A stretch of 64,000 bases of DNA. It comes from DAINRZ01 sp964634885 (GTDB taxonomy: Bacteria; Bacteroidota; Ignavibacteria; Kapaibacteriales; UBA2268). The notes under the pieces are model-generated. The model worked only from the letters and a program-made list of their open reading frames with translations, did not search any database and was not told the origin of the DNA. The position numbers and the translations under genes are program-made. Positions 49,681 through 59,847 of the stretch are shown piece by piece. The DNA lies in assembly GCA_964634885.1 (NCBI GenBank), contig CAZWLN010000012.1, positions 44,776 through 108,775 on the forward strand, given 5' to 3'. The number at the start of each line of letters is the position of its first letter. The stretch's first letter is position 1.

Positions 49681-51216
49681 GTGAAAAGGACAAAACTGCC
49701 GACACACAGGCTGCTTACGGCTCTGCTTACCGCATTGTTTTCACTTACAACTTTCGCCCAGTGCGGGGATGGAGGGGACACAGAAATTGGAAACAGGAAA
49801 ACGGAGTTCCAGGAAAAACTGGAACAATTTGAAAATATAGTAATTAACCTGAAAGAGAAACTGAAAATACCTGCATTGTCTGTTGCCGTCGTTAAAAACG
49901 GCAGGCTGGTTTACGCCAAAGGATTAGGCTATGCCGACCCGGTGAAAAGGATCGAAGCAACGGAAAACACTCTCTATCACATTGCTTCCATTACCAAGAC
50001 ATTCACATCCACCATCATTATGATGCTTCACGACAAAGGCCTGGTCGAGCCCAATGACCCTCTGAGCAAATACGCCATCAGCCTCCCTAACGATCCTGCC
50101 GTCAGAAACCTGCTGTCCCACACTTCCAATTTCACTCCCGGCACTGTCTTCTATTACAACAGCAGCCGCTATAATTACCTCGGCAATGTTATGCAAAAAA
50201 TAACAGGAAGGCAATTCGCAGACTTGCTTAATGATTATATTATCAACAAGTTAGGGTTGTCGCATACGATGCCTAACCCCAATACCGGCCAGGAGTCGGT
50301 GTCAAATGCCATAGCAAAACCTTATAAAATAGAAGACGGCGTTGCCGTTCTTTCACAATATCCGACAAGCTTCTCCGTTTCAGCCGGACTTCTTTCAACA
50401 GTTACCGACCTGGCAACTTACGCCGTCGCACTGGATAACAATACGCTTTTGAGTAAGCATGCGTCAGAGGAAGCTTTTACAAACTTTGTAAGCAGCGCCG
50501 GCGACACTTTGCCTTACGGTTTGGGTTGGTTTGTCCAGAGGGAACAGGGAAAAAAGATTGTCTGGCATTACGGCGACTGGAAGTGCAATTCTTCGCTTCT
50601 TTTGCGCATACCGACCGACAGTCTGGTCTTGGTTCTGCTTGCAAACACCGACGGACTCAGCGCTCCGTTTTTCGGACTGGAATTGACAGGAGATGTTACC
50701 TGCTCGCCGTTTGCCCTCGAATTCCTGAAGCTGTTCGTTTTCAATGTTAATTCTCAGGCACTTTTAAACAGCGACAGTAATACCGTTAAATATAAATTAC
50801 TTAATGCGTCCCGACCGTCGGTCGGTATGAAATATGTACTCAGGGAATATATTGCTTTAGCAGAGATAGACGCCGAAACAGGCAATGAAAAGGAATACAT
50901 TGATAAACTGTCTGTGCTCTATGATGTTTTCCCAATTAGTGATTTGTCAGGATACATTGGTACATATAAAACTAAGTCATATACAATAAAAGTAATTAAA
51001 CACAAGAGACTACTGAAAGCTGTGTTTGAGGAGAACGATCGCAAAAAAGCTGCAAAAAATGTTAATGAAAAAAAAGAATACTGGCTTTTTCCGGAAGCCG
51101 ACAACCTGTTCTATATGAACAGTTGCAAGAAGATCCGTTTCATCGACAAAGATAAAGGCACAATTGAACTGATGAAACCCGGCCAGCCTGAAACAGGTAA
51201 ACGCATCAGAAGGTAG
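49681..51216 (+). CDS. secreted serine hydrolase of the beta-lactamase/penicillin-binding-protein family
   Basis: 511 residues from a GTG at 49681. It has AGGAG six bases upstream and gives a clean signal peptide (KLPTHRLLTALLTALFSLTTFAQ). An ATG at 49642 has no ribosome site. The nucleophile motif is SITK in YHIASITKTFTS. The second motif is YNSSRYNYLGN. A third HxG-like triad element lies in IVWHYGDW. The family includes class C beta-lactamases, D-aminopeptidases and esterases. The C-terminal 150 residues are an unassigned extra domain. It is convergent with ahcY. Confidence 0.85.
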   Translation: MKRTKLPTHRLLTALLTALFSLTTFAQCGDGGDTEIGNRKTEFQEKLEQFENIVINLKEKLKIPALSVAVVKNGRLVYAKGLGYADPVKRIEATENTLYHIASITKTFTSTIIMMLHDKGLVEPNDPLSKYAISLPNDPAVRNLLSHTSNFTPGTVFYYNSSRYNYLGNVMQKITGRQFADLLNDYIINKLGLSHTMPNPNTGQESVSNAIAKPYKIEDGVAVLSQYPTSFSVSAGLLSTVTDLATYAVALDNNTLLSKHASEEAFTNFVSSAGDTLPYGLGWFVQREQGKKIVWHYGDWKCNSSLLLRIPTDSLVLVLLANTDGLSAPFFGLELTGDVTCSPFALEFLKLFVFNVNSQALLNSDSNTVKYKLLNASRPSVGMKYVLREYIALAEIDAETGNEKEYIDKLSVLYDVFPISDLSGYIGTYKTKSYTIKVIKHKRLLKAVFEENDRKKAAKNVNEKKEYWLFPEADNLFYMNSCKKIRFIDKDKGTIELMKPGQPETGKRIRR

Positions 51217-51267
51217 CAGGTTCAGTGTTTCAGCTTGCATCAAAAAGCTTCCTCAATAGAAAAAAGA

Positions 51268-51289
51268 AAGGCGGTTCGAAAACCGCCTT
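51268..51289. terminator. bidirectional terminator between the serine hydrolase and ahcY
   Basis: Perfect 9-bp stem AAGGCGGTT / AACCGCCTT with loop CGAA. An A-rich left flank and T-rich right flank supply U tracts for both directions. Confidence 0.85.
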
Positions 51290-51330
51290 CTTATTTATTC
51301 ATCTGTAAACTTTAATTCATTGACTCCGGA

Positions 51331-52644
51331 TCAGGTACCTGCGTTATAATCGTTAATATAAGCAAGCTGTTCCGGTGTAAGAATATCGAGACCGGTACCA
51401 AGAGCCTTCAGTTTTGTCAGTGCAATGAATTCATCCTGTTCTACAGGCAGGTCAAGCACGTCATGAGCCAATTTCTCGCCTTTCTTGTGCATTTCTACGA
51501 GCCTGAGGTGAGCCATGAACTGGTTCGCAAACGACATATCCATTACCTCTGACGGGTGGCCTTCGGCTGCTGCCAGGTTTACAAGCCTGCCCTGTGCCAG
51601 GAGGAATACTTTCCTGCCGTTCTTCAATGTATATTCTTCGCAGTTGGGCCTGATGAGGCGCTTTGAAACTGATACTTCTTCCAGTTCGGGAATATTGATT
51701 TCTGCGTCGTAGTGGCCTGTGTTGCAAATGATGGCTCCGTCTTTCATAGATTCGAAGTGGTTTTTGCGGATGACGTCCTTGACGCCGGTAGCAGTAACGA
51801 ATATGTCGCCAACCTTAGCGGCCTCGTCCATAGGCATTACTTCATGGCCTTCGAGAGTAGCTTTAAGAGCAGCAGTGGCTTTGATTTCGGTACAGATCGT
51901 ATTGGCGCCGAGGCCCTTGGCTCTCTTGGCAACACCTGAGCCGCAGTGGCCGTGGCCGGCAACGACGAAGTTCTTGCCTGCGAGGAGTACGGAAGTAGCC
52001 CTCAGTATGCCGTCTATGGTGGACTGGCCTGTACCGTAAACATTGTCGAAGTCCCATTTTGTTTCCATGTCATTGACAGCGTAAACGGGATAGTACAGTT
52101 TGTTGTTGTTGGCACGGGCGCGAAGCCTGTGAATGCCTGTCGTTGTTTCTTCGGTACCGCCGATGACAAACTCTTTTGCCAGGCTGATATGTTTCTCATG
52201 GACAGTGTTGATGAGGTCGCAGCCGTCGTCGAGAGTGAGGTGAGGCTGTTTGTCGATTGTCCTTTCGATGCACCAGTAGAAATCCTCATGATTTGCATAC
52301 CATGCATAGATGGAGACGCCTTCTTCTGCCAGCGCAGCAGCAACAGCGTCATTGGTCGAGAGAGGGTTGCATCCGGACCAGTAAACTTCGGCGCCGGCTT
52401 CAACAAAATTCCTGATCAGGACGGCTGTTTCTTTTGTAACATGGAGGCAGCCGGCGATGCGGTAGCCCTTAAAGGGCTTTGTCTTGCGGTATTGTTCACG
52501 CAGGTGCATCAACACCGGCATCCTCGATTCTGCCCAGTCAATGAGCATTCTGCCTTCTTCAGCCAGGGATATGTCCCTGACACAGTATTTGCCGGGTACT
52601 TCGTCGAAGTGTCCCTGCCCTTTTTTCTGTGGAATATCTGACAT
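51331..52644 (-). CDS. ahcY: adenosylhomocysteinase
   Basis: 437 residues, the compact form without the insertion seen in many bacterial and eukaryotic enzymes. The active-site region contains ARANNNKLYYPVYAVND and DNVYGTGQSTIDGI. The NAD fold has VAGHGHCGSGVAKRAKGLGA; the GHGHCG form is less common than GYGxxG. The end carries EVMDMSFANQF. It hydrolyses S-adenosylhomocysteine and pairs with metK, 36 bp upstream, in the methyl cycle. Confidence 0.95.
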   Translation of the reverse strand: MSDIPQKKGQGHFDEVPGKYCVRDISLAEEGRMLIDWAESRMPVLMHLREQYRKTKPFKGYRIAGCLHVTKETAVLIRNFVEAGAEVYWSGCNPLSTNDAVAAALAEEGVSIYAWYANHEDFYWCIERTIDKQPHLTLDDGCDLINTVHEKHISLAKEFVIGGTEETTTGIHRLRARANNNKLYYPVYAVNDMETKWDFDNVYGTGQSTIDGILRATSVLLAGKNFVVAGHGHCGSGVAKRAKGLGANTICTEIKATAALKATLEGHEVMPMDEAAKVGDIFVTATGVKDVIRKNHFESMKDGAIICNTGHYDAEINIPELEEVSVSKRLIRPNCEEYTLKNGRKVFLLAQGRLVNLAAAEGHPSEVMDMSFANQFMAHLRLVEMHKKGEKLAHDVLDLPVEQDEFIALTKLKALGTGLDILTPEQLAYINDYNAGT

Positions 52645-52680
52645 TATATTATCCTTATTTCTTGTAAATATCTATATTTA

Positions 52681-53823
52681 TTATATTTTTCCGAACATTT
52701 CAACGAGGTCGAGCTTTTCCCAGGGAAGGCCGGGTTTGCCGAAATGGCCGTAAGCGGCAGTGTTCCTGAAGATGGGCTGGCGGAGGCCGAATCTCTCGAT
52801 GATGCCCTGCGGTGTCAGGTCAATTTTGTTTTTAATAAATTCTTCGATGGCCCTGTTCCTGGTCTTTGAAGAATTGTGGGTGTTAACATGGATGGATACG
52901 GGTTCTGCCATGCCGATGGCATAGGATAGCTGAATCGTTACTTCCTTTGCAATGCCTGCAGCTACCAGGTTCTTTGCCAGGTGCCTTGCTGCGTACGCAG
53001 CGGAACGGTCAACCTTGGTGCAGTCTTTGCCTGAGAAAGCGCCGCCACCGTGGGGAGCCCTGCCGCCGTATGTATCGACGATGATCTTCCTGCCGGTAAG
53101 GCCGGTGTCGCCGTGTGGGCCGCCGATGACAAATATGCCCGAAGGGTTGATGTGGTATTTTGTATTGCCGTCGAGCATGGAAGCAGGTATTACATGTTTT
53201 ATTACATGTTCAATCACATCTTTTTTGATCTGCTCCTGCTCGATGCCTTCGTCGTGCTGTGTCGAGATGACGATGGTGTCGGCCCTGACGATCTCGTCGT
53301 TGTCGTTGTATTCCAGGGTTACCTGCGACTTGGCGTCGGGTCCGAGGTAGGGGATCAGTTCAGGCTGTTTTTTCCTGATGTCTGCAAGCCTTTGCACGAG
53401 TTTGTGGGCAAACATGATGGGAGCAGGCATAAACTCTTCGGTTTCAGTGTTTGCATAGCCGAACATCATGCCCTGGTCGCCGGCGCCGCCGATGTCAACA
53501 CGTTCGGCAATATTGGCGGACTGGTGGTTGATTACGTTGATGACGGCACAGGAGTCTGCGTCGAACCTGTAGCCTGGCTTCGTGTAACCTATGTCGCGGA
53601 TGACGCCGCGAACGAGCCTTTGCAGGTCAATATATGTTTTTGTAGTAATTTCTCCGCCGACGATAAATAAACCGGTTGTCGAATAGCACTCGCAAGCAAC
53701 CCTGCTCATGGGGTCGTCTTTAAGCATGGCGTCGAGAACAGCGTCCGATACCTGATCGCAAATTTTATCCGGATGGCCTTCAGAAACAGATTCTGAGGTA
53801 AAAAAATACGTATTTGAACTCAT
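52681..53823 (-). CDS. metK: S-adenosylmethionine synthetase
   Basis: 380 residues. Signatures are FFTSESVSEGHPDKICDQ near the N-terminus, GAGDQGMMFGYA for the ATP site and GGGAFSGKDCTKVDRSAAY. It makes SAM from methionine and ATP. It is transcribed ahead of ahcY. No SAM riboswitch is seen in the short leader. Confidence 0.97.
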   Translation of the reverse strand: MSSNTYFFTSESVSEGHPDKICDQVSDAVLDAMLKDDPMSRVACECYSTTGLFIVGGEITTKTYIDLQRLVRGVIRDIGYTKPGYRFDADSCAVINVINHQSANIAERVDIGGAGDQGMMFGYANTETEEFMPAPIMFAHKLVQRLADIRKKQPELIPYLGPDAKSQVTLEYNDNDEIVRADTIVISTQHDEGIEQEQIKKDVIEHVIKHVIPASMLDGNTKYHINPSGIFVIGGPHGDTGLTGRKIIVDTYGGRAPHGGGAFSGKDCTKVDRSAAYAARHLAKNLVAAGIAKEVTIQLSYAIGMAEPVSIHVNTHNSSKTRNRAIEEFIKNKIDLTPQGIIERFGLRQPIFRNTAAYGHFGKPGLPWEKLDLVEMFGKI

Positions 53824-53889
53824 TACAAACCTATTTATAAATTATTACTATATATTTACATTCAAAAAACTATATAACGAACAATCAGC

Positions 53890-54864
53890 TTAAAAATTAA
53901 TTTCGCTGGAGTTTCCGACATTAAGATTATAGAAATTACCCCTTACCGAAGCGTTATTACCGATGATGGAAGCTTCGAGAAGGCACGATTCGACACTGGC
54001 GCCGTCGCTGATGATGGAGTTGCGGACAATGCTGTCTTTAACGCTGACACCGTCGGCAACGGTAGCAAAGGGACCAATCACGGAACGTTCGACAGTAGCG
54101 TTCGGAGCAATGAACACCGGTGGAATGATGACGGCAGTTTCGGGAGTTGCCTGTTGTTTGTACCGCTCGAGCAGGTACCTGTTCGTGTCGAGCAGGGTTT
54201 CAGGCTTGCCGCAGTCATACCAACCGTCGCAGTGGAAAGTGGTAAATTCTTCGCCTTTGCGGAGCATCATCTGAAGTGCATCCGTAAGCTGGTATTCGGC
54301 TTTGGTCTTAATATCTTTATCGATTATCTCTTCAAGGCATTCCTTAAGGAGCAGAGGGTGCTTGATGTAGTACAGGCCGACGATGGCGTTGTTCGAAATG
54401 TACTCCTGAGGCTTTTCTACCAGGTTCTTGATGAAACCTTTGTCGTCGGTCTGAACAACTCCGAACCGTCTCGGGTCGTCAACTTCCTTGACTCCGAGTG
54501 AGGAATAGCCGGAACTGACGGCAAGCGACAGGTCAACGTCGAAGATGGTGTCGCCGAGGATGATCATCAGGGGCTCATCTTCGAACGTCTCACGTGCCAT
54601 CCATATGGCGTGGCCGAGGCCGAGGCTTTCTTTCTGGGACACGAAGGTAATATCTATGTCATACCTTTCATTGACAAACTTCTGTACCAGCTTGCCCATG
54701 TAACCTGTAACAATAGTTGCTTTGTCGATTCCCTGCCTGATTATTTCATCGAGAATATGTCCGAGTATTGGCTTCCCGGCTACGTTGAGCAGCACTTTGG
54801 GAAGGGTATATGTATGGGGCCTGAGTCTTGTCCCTACGCCTGCTACAGGTATTATTGCTCTCAT
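53890..54864 (-). CDS. sugar-phosphate nucleotidylyltransferase
   Basis: 324 residues. The N-terminal signature is AIIPVAGVGTRLRPHT with LPKVLLNVAGKPIL. The acidic metal site lies in MIILGDTIFD. The C-terminal 90 residues form a left-handed beta-helix (IIPPVFIAPNATVERSV, hexapeptide-like). It resembles glucose-1-phosphate thymidylyl- or uridylyltransferases. The sugar and nucleotide cannot be fixed from sequence alone. It is upstream of metK by 66 bp and may be in the same transcript. Confidence 0.85.
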   Translation of the reverse strand: MRAIIPVAGVGTRLRPHTYTLPKVLLNVAGKPILGHILDEIIRQGIDKATIVTGYMGKLVQKFVNERYDIDITFVSQKESLGLGHAIWMARETFEDEPLMIILGDTIFDVDLSLAVSSGYSSLGVKEVDDPRRFGVVQTDDKGFIKNLVEKPQEYISNNAIVGLYYIKHPLLLKECLEEIIDKDIKTKAEYQLTDALQMMLRKGEEFTTFHCDGWYDCGKPETLLDTNRYLLERYKQQATPETAVIIPPVFIAPNATVERSVIGPFATVADGVSVKDSIVRNSIISDGASVESCLLEASIIGNNASVRGNFYNLNVGNSSEINF

Positions 54865-55144
54865 TTTATATGTATCTACCCTAATTATAAAAAATATAAG
54901 TTACAAATTTACAACTTTTTATGCAATCAATAACCTTATATTATACAAATTTGTTATCAAATACTTAATACTTATTGATTTTCCATTCAAAATAAATTAA
55001 TATTTTTGCCCGAAAAACGGCTAAAAGGTTGTAGGGTTTGAAAATTTCAAATGACTGAAGCCTTCTGTTTATATTGAGAATAATATGTAAATGGCTGTAA
55101 TTTCAAGACAAATAACGACCATCCGAATTAGATAGATAAACATC

Positions 55145-56029
55145 TTAATTTGAATAAATGTATTCTATTGTTTTTGTTTGTTTATACAGATGATCAATAA
55201 TTACTTCTTCAGTAGGATTGCCGTATTTATCATATTTATAACTTACTTGATTCACCGGTATATTGTTAAAATTATATAGTATCATTTCTTTTGTTTTCCC
55301 ATCGTCATTATACTTCATTTCCTTTCTAATCATCACTGAACTGTCGGGATTATGGATGACTTCTTCAATTTTATTTCCTCTGCTATCGTATTGACAGGAA
55401 ATAAATTTTAACATCTTATTCCCTCTGTATTCAATAAACTCATTCCTCAATCCTTGCTCATTATACTTGAATTGTTTTCTTTTTTGAACTGAGTTGTTAC
55501 TACAAGCATATGCTTCCTCTATTAACGAATCCTTATCATTGTACCGATAAGATATGGTACTGTTGCCCGATTCGCTATTCCCCGACAATTCAGTTTCAAT
55601 TCTTTGCCCATTTTTATCGTATTTATGAATTTTTTTGCTCTTTATGGAGCCATCAAAATTATAACTGACCGATTCGATCAGATTACCTGTGCTACTGTAT
55701 ATATAAGAATCCAGAATTTCGAAAGAACTGTCATTAATACAGTACCCATACTCGGTCAAATTACCTGTTACCTCATATTTATAAATGTATTTTCCTTTTC
55801 TTCCGCGAGAGTAATCATTTGAGTAACACTCAATTAGATAGCCTTTTTCATTAAATTTCTTTACATCAATAAGTACTTTAACTGACGAATCCGTAGAACC
55901 GTTCTTTTGAATACTTATATATGTTTTGCACTGCCTGTACCCGCCACCTGTTTTCTCCGGTCCATAATATTGCCCATACAATGGAAATGATATGGCAGCA
56001 AACATAATTAACAATATGGTATTCTTCAA
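55145..56029 (-). CDS. secreted YD-type repeat protein, short paralogue
   Basis: 294 residues with a signal peptide (MKNTILLIMFAAISFPLYGQ). It contains the same kind of repeats as the protein at 45915-47744 (KYDKNGQRIETE, KYNEQGLRNEFIEYRGN, QYDSRGNKIEEVIHNPD). The GGGYRQCKT start echoes the KGGYSKCE start of that paralogue. It is AT-rich. The two copies are about 8 kb apart on the same strand with housekeeping genes between them. Confidence 0.75.
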   Translation of the reverse strand: MKNTILLIMFAAISFPLYGQYYGPEKTGGGYRQCKTYISIQKNGSTDSSVKVLIDVKKFNEKGYLIECYSNDYSRGRKGKYIYKYEVTGNLTEYGYCINDSSFEILDSYIYSSTGNLIESVSYNFDGSIKSKKIHKYDKNGQRIETELSGNSESGNSTISYRYNDKDSLIEEAYACSNNSVQKRKQFKYNEQGLRNEFIEYRGNKMLKFISCQYDSRGNKIEEVIHNPDSSVMIRKEMKYNDDGKTKEMILYNFNNIPVNQVSYKYDKYGNPTEEVIIDHLYKQTKTIEYIYSN

Positions 56030-56577
56030 TTCTGCTCCACTTTATTTATCTACTCAGTTAAAATGCAATTTAAGGTTTTATTAAGTAATAGCAAAGAAGA
56101 AATAAAGGCACACATTAATTCATTGGGGATTAAGCATTAAGTATATATTGAATTGAATAGCCGGGATTTTTTACTTGTGTTGAAGTTTGAAGGAATCCAT
56201 TTCCTTCTATTCCTTGAAAAGATAAAGAATTCTATGTACTGAGACACTCAATAATCATTGAGCCATTATCATGATGTTTTTACAGACATACAACCCCTAA
56301 CGGGGTTGGCTTGTAGCAATGAAAATAATTAATTATTTCCTCCCCAAATTTTTTCATCTGACCCCAAAAAAACGTAAAAAATCGCGTCTAAGTGACAGCA
56401 GATGTTACAACTTGTAAGCTATTCTGTTACGGGCTGTAATCGAATAATTTACAAACTGGCGAATATTCTTCCGAAAAACTCGAAATTTGAAAATTTTCAA
56501 CTTCTTAAAGATTTGTTTTTAGTCGATAAATAAGTAAATTGTTCATGTGGGTAAAATGAACATTATGAAAGGATTAT
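56030..56577. other. 548-bp spacer upstream of the arylsulfotransferase-like gene
   Basis: No gene is supported; frames are short and AT-rich. It holds a GC hairpin (56292-56307) in an element-like context (TACAGACATACAACCCC ... GGTTGGCTTGTAGC). The rest is an A/T-rich leader for the gene at 56578, with AAAGGATT before the ATG. Confidence 0.6.
56292..56307. repeat. AACCCC hairpin element
   Basis: AACCCC, loop TAAC, GGGGTT, flanked by TACAGACATAC and GGCTTGTAGC, which are themselves partly complementary (TACA/TGTA). It looks like part of a larger dispersed palindromic repeat, and no T tract follows. Confidence 0.5.
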
Positions 56578-59124
56578 ATGAAGAAAACGCTTACTCTTAC
56601 TACATTTTTGTCGTTGTTATTGTTAATTAGCACAGCTTTTAGCGATAGTATTATACCCGACGAAGGAACGGTGACTATCATTCGTCCGGGACAGGACGGC
56701 GGCAAACCGATTGTTGACTCTCTCCCTCCGGATTTCCCACCGATAAAAATAGATGTATGCAACAACCCGACACCAGGCTTCATTTTCATGGAGAGCATCG
56801 GCGTTAACGGCGACTTCGGGTCCAATTACCTCATCATTCTCGACAGTGCAGGCAATGTCTGCTATTACAAAAAGCCGAACTTCGGAGCCATCGATTTCAA
56901 AATGCAGCCGAACGGCCTGTTTTCATACGGCAGCCCGGTTAAGCTCGCCGGAGAACTCAAGGTTGGCCCTCTCCTTGTCCAGAATGTAATGGTCGAATGG
57001 CTCATTTTAGACACGGCCTATAACAAAATCGACGTCGTACAGATGGCTAATAATTACCTCGCCGACGTACACGAATTCCGGATGCTACCCAACGGCAACT
57101 ACCTGCTCGTTTCCTATGAATACATCCCTGTCGATATGAGCACCGTCGTCGAGGGAGGGGATCCTAACGCAGTAGTCATCGGTACCGTTTACCAGGAACT
57201 CGACAAGAACAAGAAATGTGTGTTCCAGTGGCGCAGCCTCGACCGCATCGCAATATCCGACACAAAGGATGACCTGTTGAATAAAATAATTGAGCACGTT
57301 CACGGCAACTCGATGTATCTGGACTACGACGGGAACATGATCATCTCCCATCCCACCACCTGCGAGGTACTGAAAATCGACATGGTGACGGGTGAGATAA
57401 TCTGGCGCTTCGGCGGCGCATACAATGAATTTGCCGTAACCGGCGAACACGACGAGAACACACCATATTATTTTTCCATGCAGCACGACGTTAAACGCCT
57501 GCCAAACGGCAATATACTGATGTACGACAACGGCCCGATGAAAGACCCGTGGTATTCCCGCGCCGTGGAGTATGTTTTTGATGAGGAGGCCAAAACTGCC
57601 GCACTGGAATGGGAATACAGGCATGATCCGGACATCTCCGCCTTTGCCATGGGTTCTGTTCAAAGGCTGTGGACTGGAAACACACTCGTCAACTGGGGAC
57701 TGATATACACTGACGAGTACCGTACTATGACAGAGGTGAACCCTGAAGGAGAAGTAGTATTCGAAATGTCACTGCCTTCGGACTCCTACAGTTACAGAGC
57801 ATACAAGTACACCCTGCCCGGCTGCCAACCGGTAGCCGATGTAGTAAGGGATGAACTCCTGCAGGGCAATACTTACCAGTATTTGAAGGACACTGTTAAT
57901 ACGGGCGTGGAAGTCTTTTACAAAACCCTGAAGGGAGGAATGTACAAGTATTCGAGATTGAAGAAATTCGACTGCTCATCCCTCAATCCCGATTTTACCG
58001 GTGAAGCTCCGGTAATACTTTCGGGCAGGTACCTTTTAAGCCAGAAATACATTGACTCTTTTACCGGTGAGATACATTTTGATTTGTCTTCGTTGCCTGC
58101 GATTGACGACCCCGAAACAATCAGTGTTTACTGCAGGCCGAAAGCCGACAGCGGCGTTTTTACCAAACTTAAGACCTGGTACGATGAAACAGAGGACATG
58201 ATCATGGCCGAGACTTCAGTCTTCGGCGAATATGTACTCGGATTCGACCGTACTGCTGCCGTGCTCATGGCTCCCAGGCTGATGGAACCCGACAGCGGCA
58301 GGAAACTCATCAATTACAAACCTACCACCCTGCTTTGGACACCAACAGGGAGGTACGACAGCTTTGAACTGCAAATCGCCGAGGATTCGCTCTTTAATAC
58401 GATATTCCTTGACACAACGGGGATGACGGCAACAAAACTCGTTCCTTCGAAATTGAAGTCCGAAAGGACTTATTACTGGCGCGTTAGAACCATGTACAGG
58501 GACATCGTAAGCGACTGGTCCAACGTCTGGAGGCTTGACTTCACCAAATCATTCATCTCCGTCGTTTACCCGAATGGGGGCGACACTCTTTACAACACTA
58601 AGCAGTACGTCTTCAGGTGGCAAACAAACCTGGCCGACACGTTGACTGTAACCCTCCTGAATGGTGATGCAACCCAGGCCGTGATTGTCGATACACTTTT
58701 CAGTTACTCAGGCGCCTATGCCTGGAAAATCCCTGTGAGCATACCCGAAGGCAAAGAGTACCGCATCGAGGTAAAAAGCCTTAAGGACAACTCACTTTTT
58801 GCACGAAGCAGCAATTACTTCACAATCCAAAAAAAACCTACCGGCGTAAACGAGCTTCCCGAAAAAGGTACGAGCATGTTCATCTCGCCTAACCCTATGA
58901 GCAGCGATGGGATGATTAACTTCTCATTGCGTAACAGGGAACTGGTGAATATGAAAATTGTCGACAGGCTGGGCAACGTAATGCTGCAGCCGCTCAACAG
59001 CACCCTCGAAGCAGGCGCCTATTCAGTTAACCTGAATGTATCCGACTGGGCTCCGGGTGTATATTTCTGCATCCTGACCAACGGCAGAACCAGGTCAATC
59101 GGAAAGATAGCCGTTATCAGGTAA
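56578..59124 (+). CDS. arylsulfotransferase-family propeller protein with T9SS tail
   Basis: 848 residues with a signal peptide (MKKTLTLTTFLSLLLLISTA). Residues about 60-430 form an ASST-type propeller: VHGNSMYLDYDGNMIISH, GEIIWRFGG and QHDVKRLPNGNILMYDNG with a conserved His. Residues about 560-760 contain fibronectin-like beta domains (LNYKPTT... and YYWRVRTMYRDIVSDWSNVW). The last 85 are a T9SS type A sorting domain (FISPNPMSSDGMINFS ... GVYFCILTNG). The ASST fold transfers or cleaves sulfate esters, but many members are uncharacterised. Confidence 0.82.
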   Translation: MKKTLTLTTFLSLLLLISTAFSDSIIPDEGTVTIIRPGQDGGKPIVDSLPPDFPPIKIDVCNNPTPGFIFMESIGVNGDFGSNYLIILDSAGNVCYYKKPNFGAIDFKMQPNGLFSYGSPVKLAGELKVGPLLVQNVMVEWLILDTAYNKIDVVQMANNYLADVHEFRMLPNGNYLLVSYEYIPVDMSTVVEGGDPNAVVIGTVYQELDKNKKCVFQWRSLDRIAISDTKDDLLNKIIEHVHGNSMYLDYDGNMIISHPTTCEVLKIDMVTGEIIWRFGGAYNEFAVTGEHDENTPYYFSMQHDVKRLPNGNILMYDNGPMKDPWYSRAVEYVFDEEAKTAALEWEYRHDPDISAFAMGSVQRLWTGNTLVNWGLIYTDEYRTMTEVNPEGEVVFEMSLPSDSYSYRAYKYTLPGCQPVADVVRDELLQGNTYQYLKDTVNTGVEVFYKTLKGGMYKYSRLKKFDCSSLNPDFTGEAPVILSGRYLLSQKYIDSFTGEIHFDLSSLPAIDDPETISVYCRPKADSGVFTKLKTWYDETEDMIMAETSVFGEYVLGFDRTAAVLMAPRLMEPDSGRKLINYKPTTLLWTPTGRYDSFELQIAEDSLFNTIFLDTTGMTATKLVPSKLKSERTYYWRVRTMYRDIVSDWSNVWRLDFTKSFISVVYPNGGDTLYNTKQYVFRWQTNLADTLTVTLLNGDATQAVIVDTLFSYSGAYAWKIPVSIPEGKEYRIEVKSLKDNSLFARSSNYFTIQKKPTGVNELPEKGTSMFISPNPMSSDGMINFSLRNRELVNMKIVDRLGNVMLQPLNSTLEAGAYSVNLNVSDWAPGVYFCILTNGRTRSIGKIAVIR

Positions 59125-59150
59125 AAAAAACAAGCTCTGAGTATTATTTC

Positions 59151-59176
59151 CGGGGATTGTCTGACGGCAATCCCCG
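59151..59176 (+). terminator. terminator after the arylsulfotransferase-like gene
   Basis: Stem CGGGGATTG / CAATCCCCG with an 8-nt loop, followed by TTTTATTTTAT. Confidence 0.85.
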
Positions 59177-59270
59177 TTTTATTTTATATTTTTCCCGAAA
59201 TAATCTGCGACTTTTTATTTTTTCATGTGTTTATTCTTATAAGTGTATGAAAATCAATAAAAGGTGTCAC

Positions 59271-59735
59271 ATGAGAAGAAGAATATTTTCATTAATCGCA
59301 ACGGCTGCATTACTGACCTGCCTGCTCTGGGCCTGCTGCGGCAACGAACCTGACGAACAGGGAACTACCATCGAGGGAACATGGAACTGGGTACAGACTT
59401 GCGGAGGAATCGGCGGATGGCAATACTGCCGGGACAGTTTCACGGCGAAATACAGCCTTAAAATCGACAAAAGCAGATACTATATGTATAAAGACAAAAA
59501 GGTTCTCTTCAGTGGCCGTTATTCATTGAAAATGGGTCCTTCAAGGCCATTCGGCGACTCATCACTGATTATAACAACAAAGGATGAGTATGTCGATACA
59601 TTATATATAAAGTCCATAAAGAATATACCTAATATTGTCTTTGGCAATGGCAACTATATCAGATTCAACGATACTGTGCTGAGTACTACCCAACCTTGTG
59701 TTGACTGTTTCGCTTCGAGCTTCAGGAGAAAGTGA
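59271..59735 (+). CDS. small lipoprotein, paralogue 1
   Basis: 154 residues from the ATG at 59271, with AAAGGTG just upstream. The longer frame to 59157 overlaps the preceding terminator and is rejected. Lipobox LLTCLLWACCG gives the acylated Cys. Then GNEPDEQGTTIEGTWNWVQT, a YSLKIDKSRYYMYKDKKVLFSGRYSL strand block and an FRRK end. It is a lipocalin-like or META-like small beta domain by appearance only. Two related genes follow. Confidence 0.72.
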   Translation: MRRRIFSLIATAALLTCLLWACCGNEPDEQGTTIEGTWNWVQTCGGIGGWQYCRDSFTAKYSLKIDKSRYYMYKDKKVLFSGRYSLKMGPSRPFGDSSLIITTKDEYVDTLYIKSIKNIPNIVFGNGNYIRFNDTVLSTTQPCVDCFASSFRRK

Positions 59736-59847
59736 ACCGACATTGTGGTATTACCTGATAGGTCACACGACATGAAAAATATCAGCAATAAATGTTTATT
59801 ATAAACGCTTATATGTTTTTAGTGTAACAATCATATACGAGGTTTCC

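Noticed and set aside
51217..53889. SAM or SAH riboswitch near ahcY and metK
   Set aside because: The leaders are short and AT-rich and show no recognisable riboswitch core.
59157..59270. N-terminal extension of the first small lipoprotein
   Set aside because: It overlaps a terminator hairpin and lies before the lipoprotein signal peptide.
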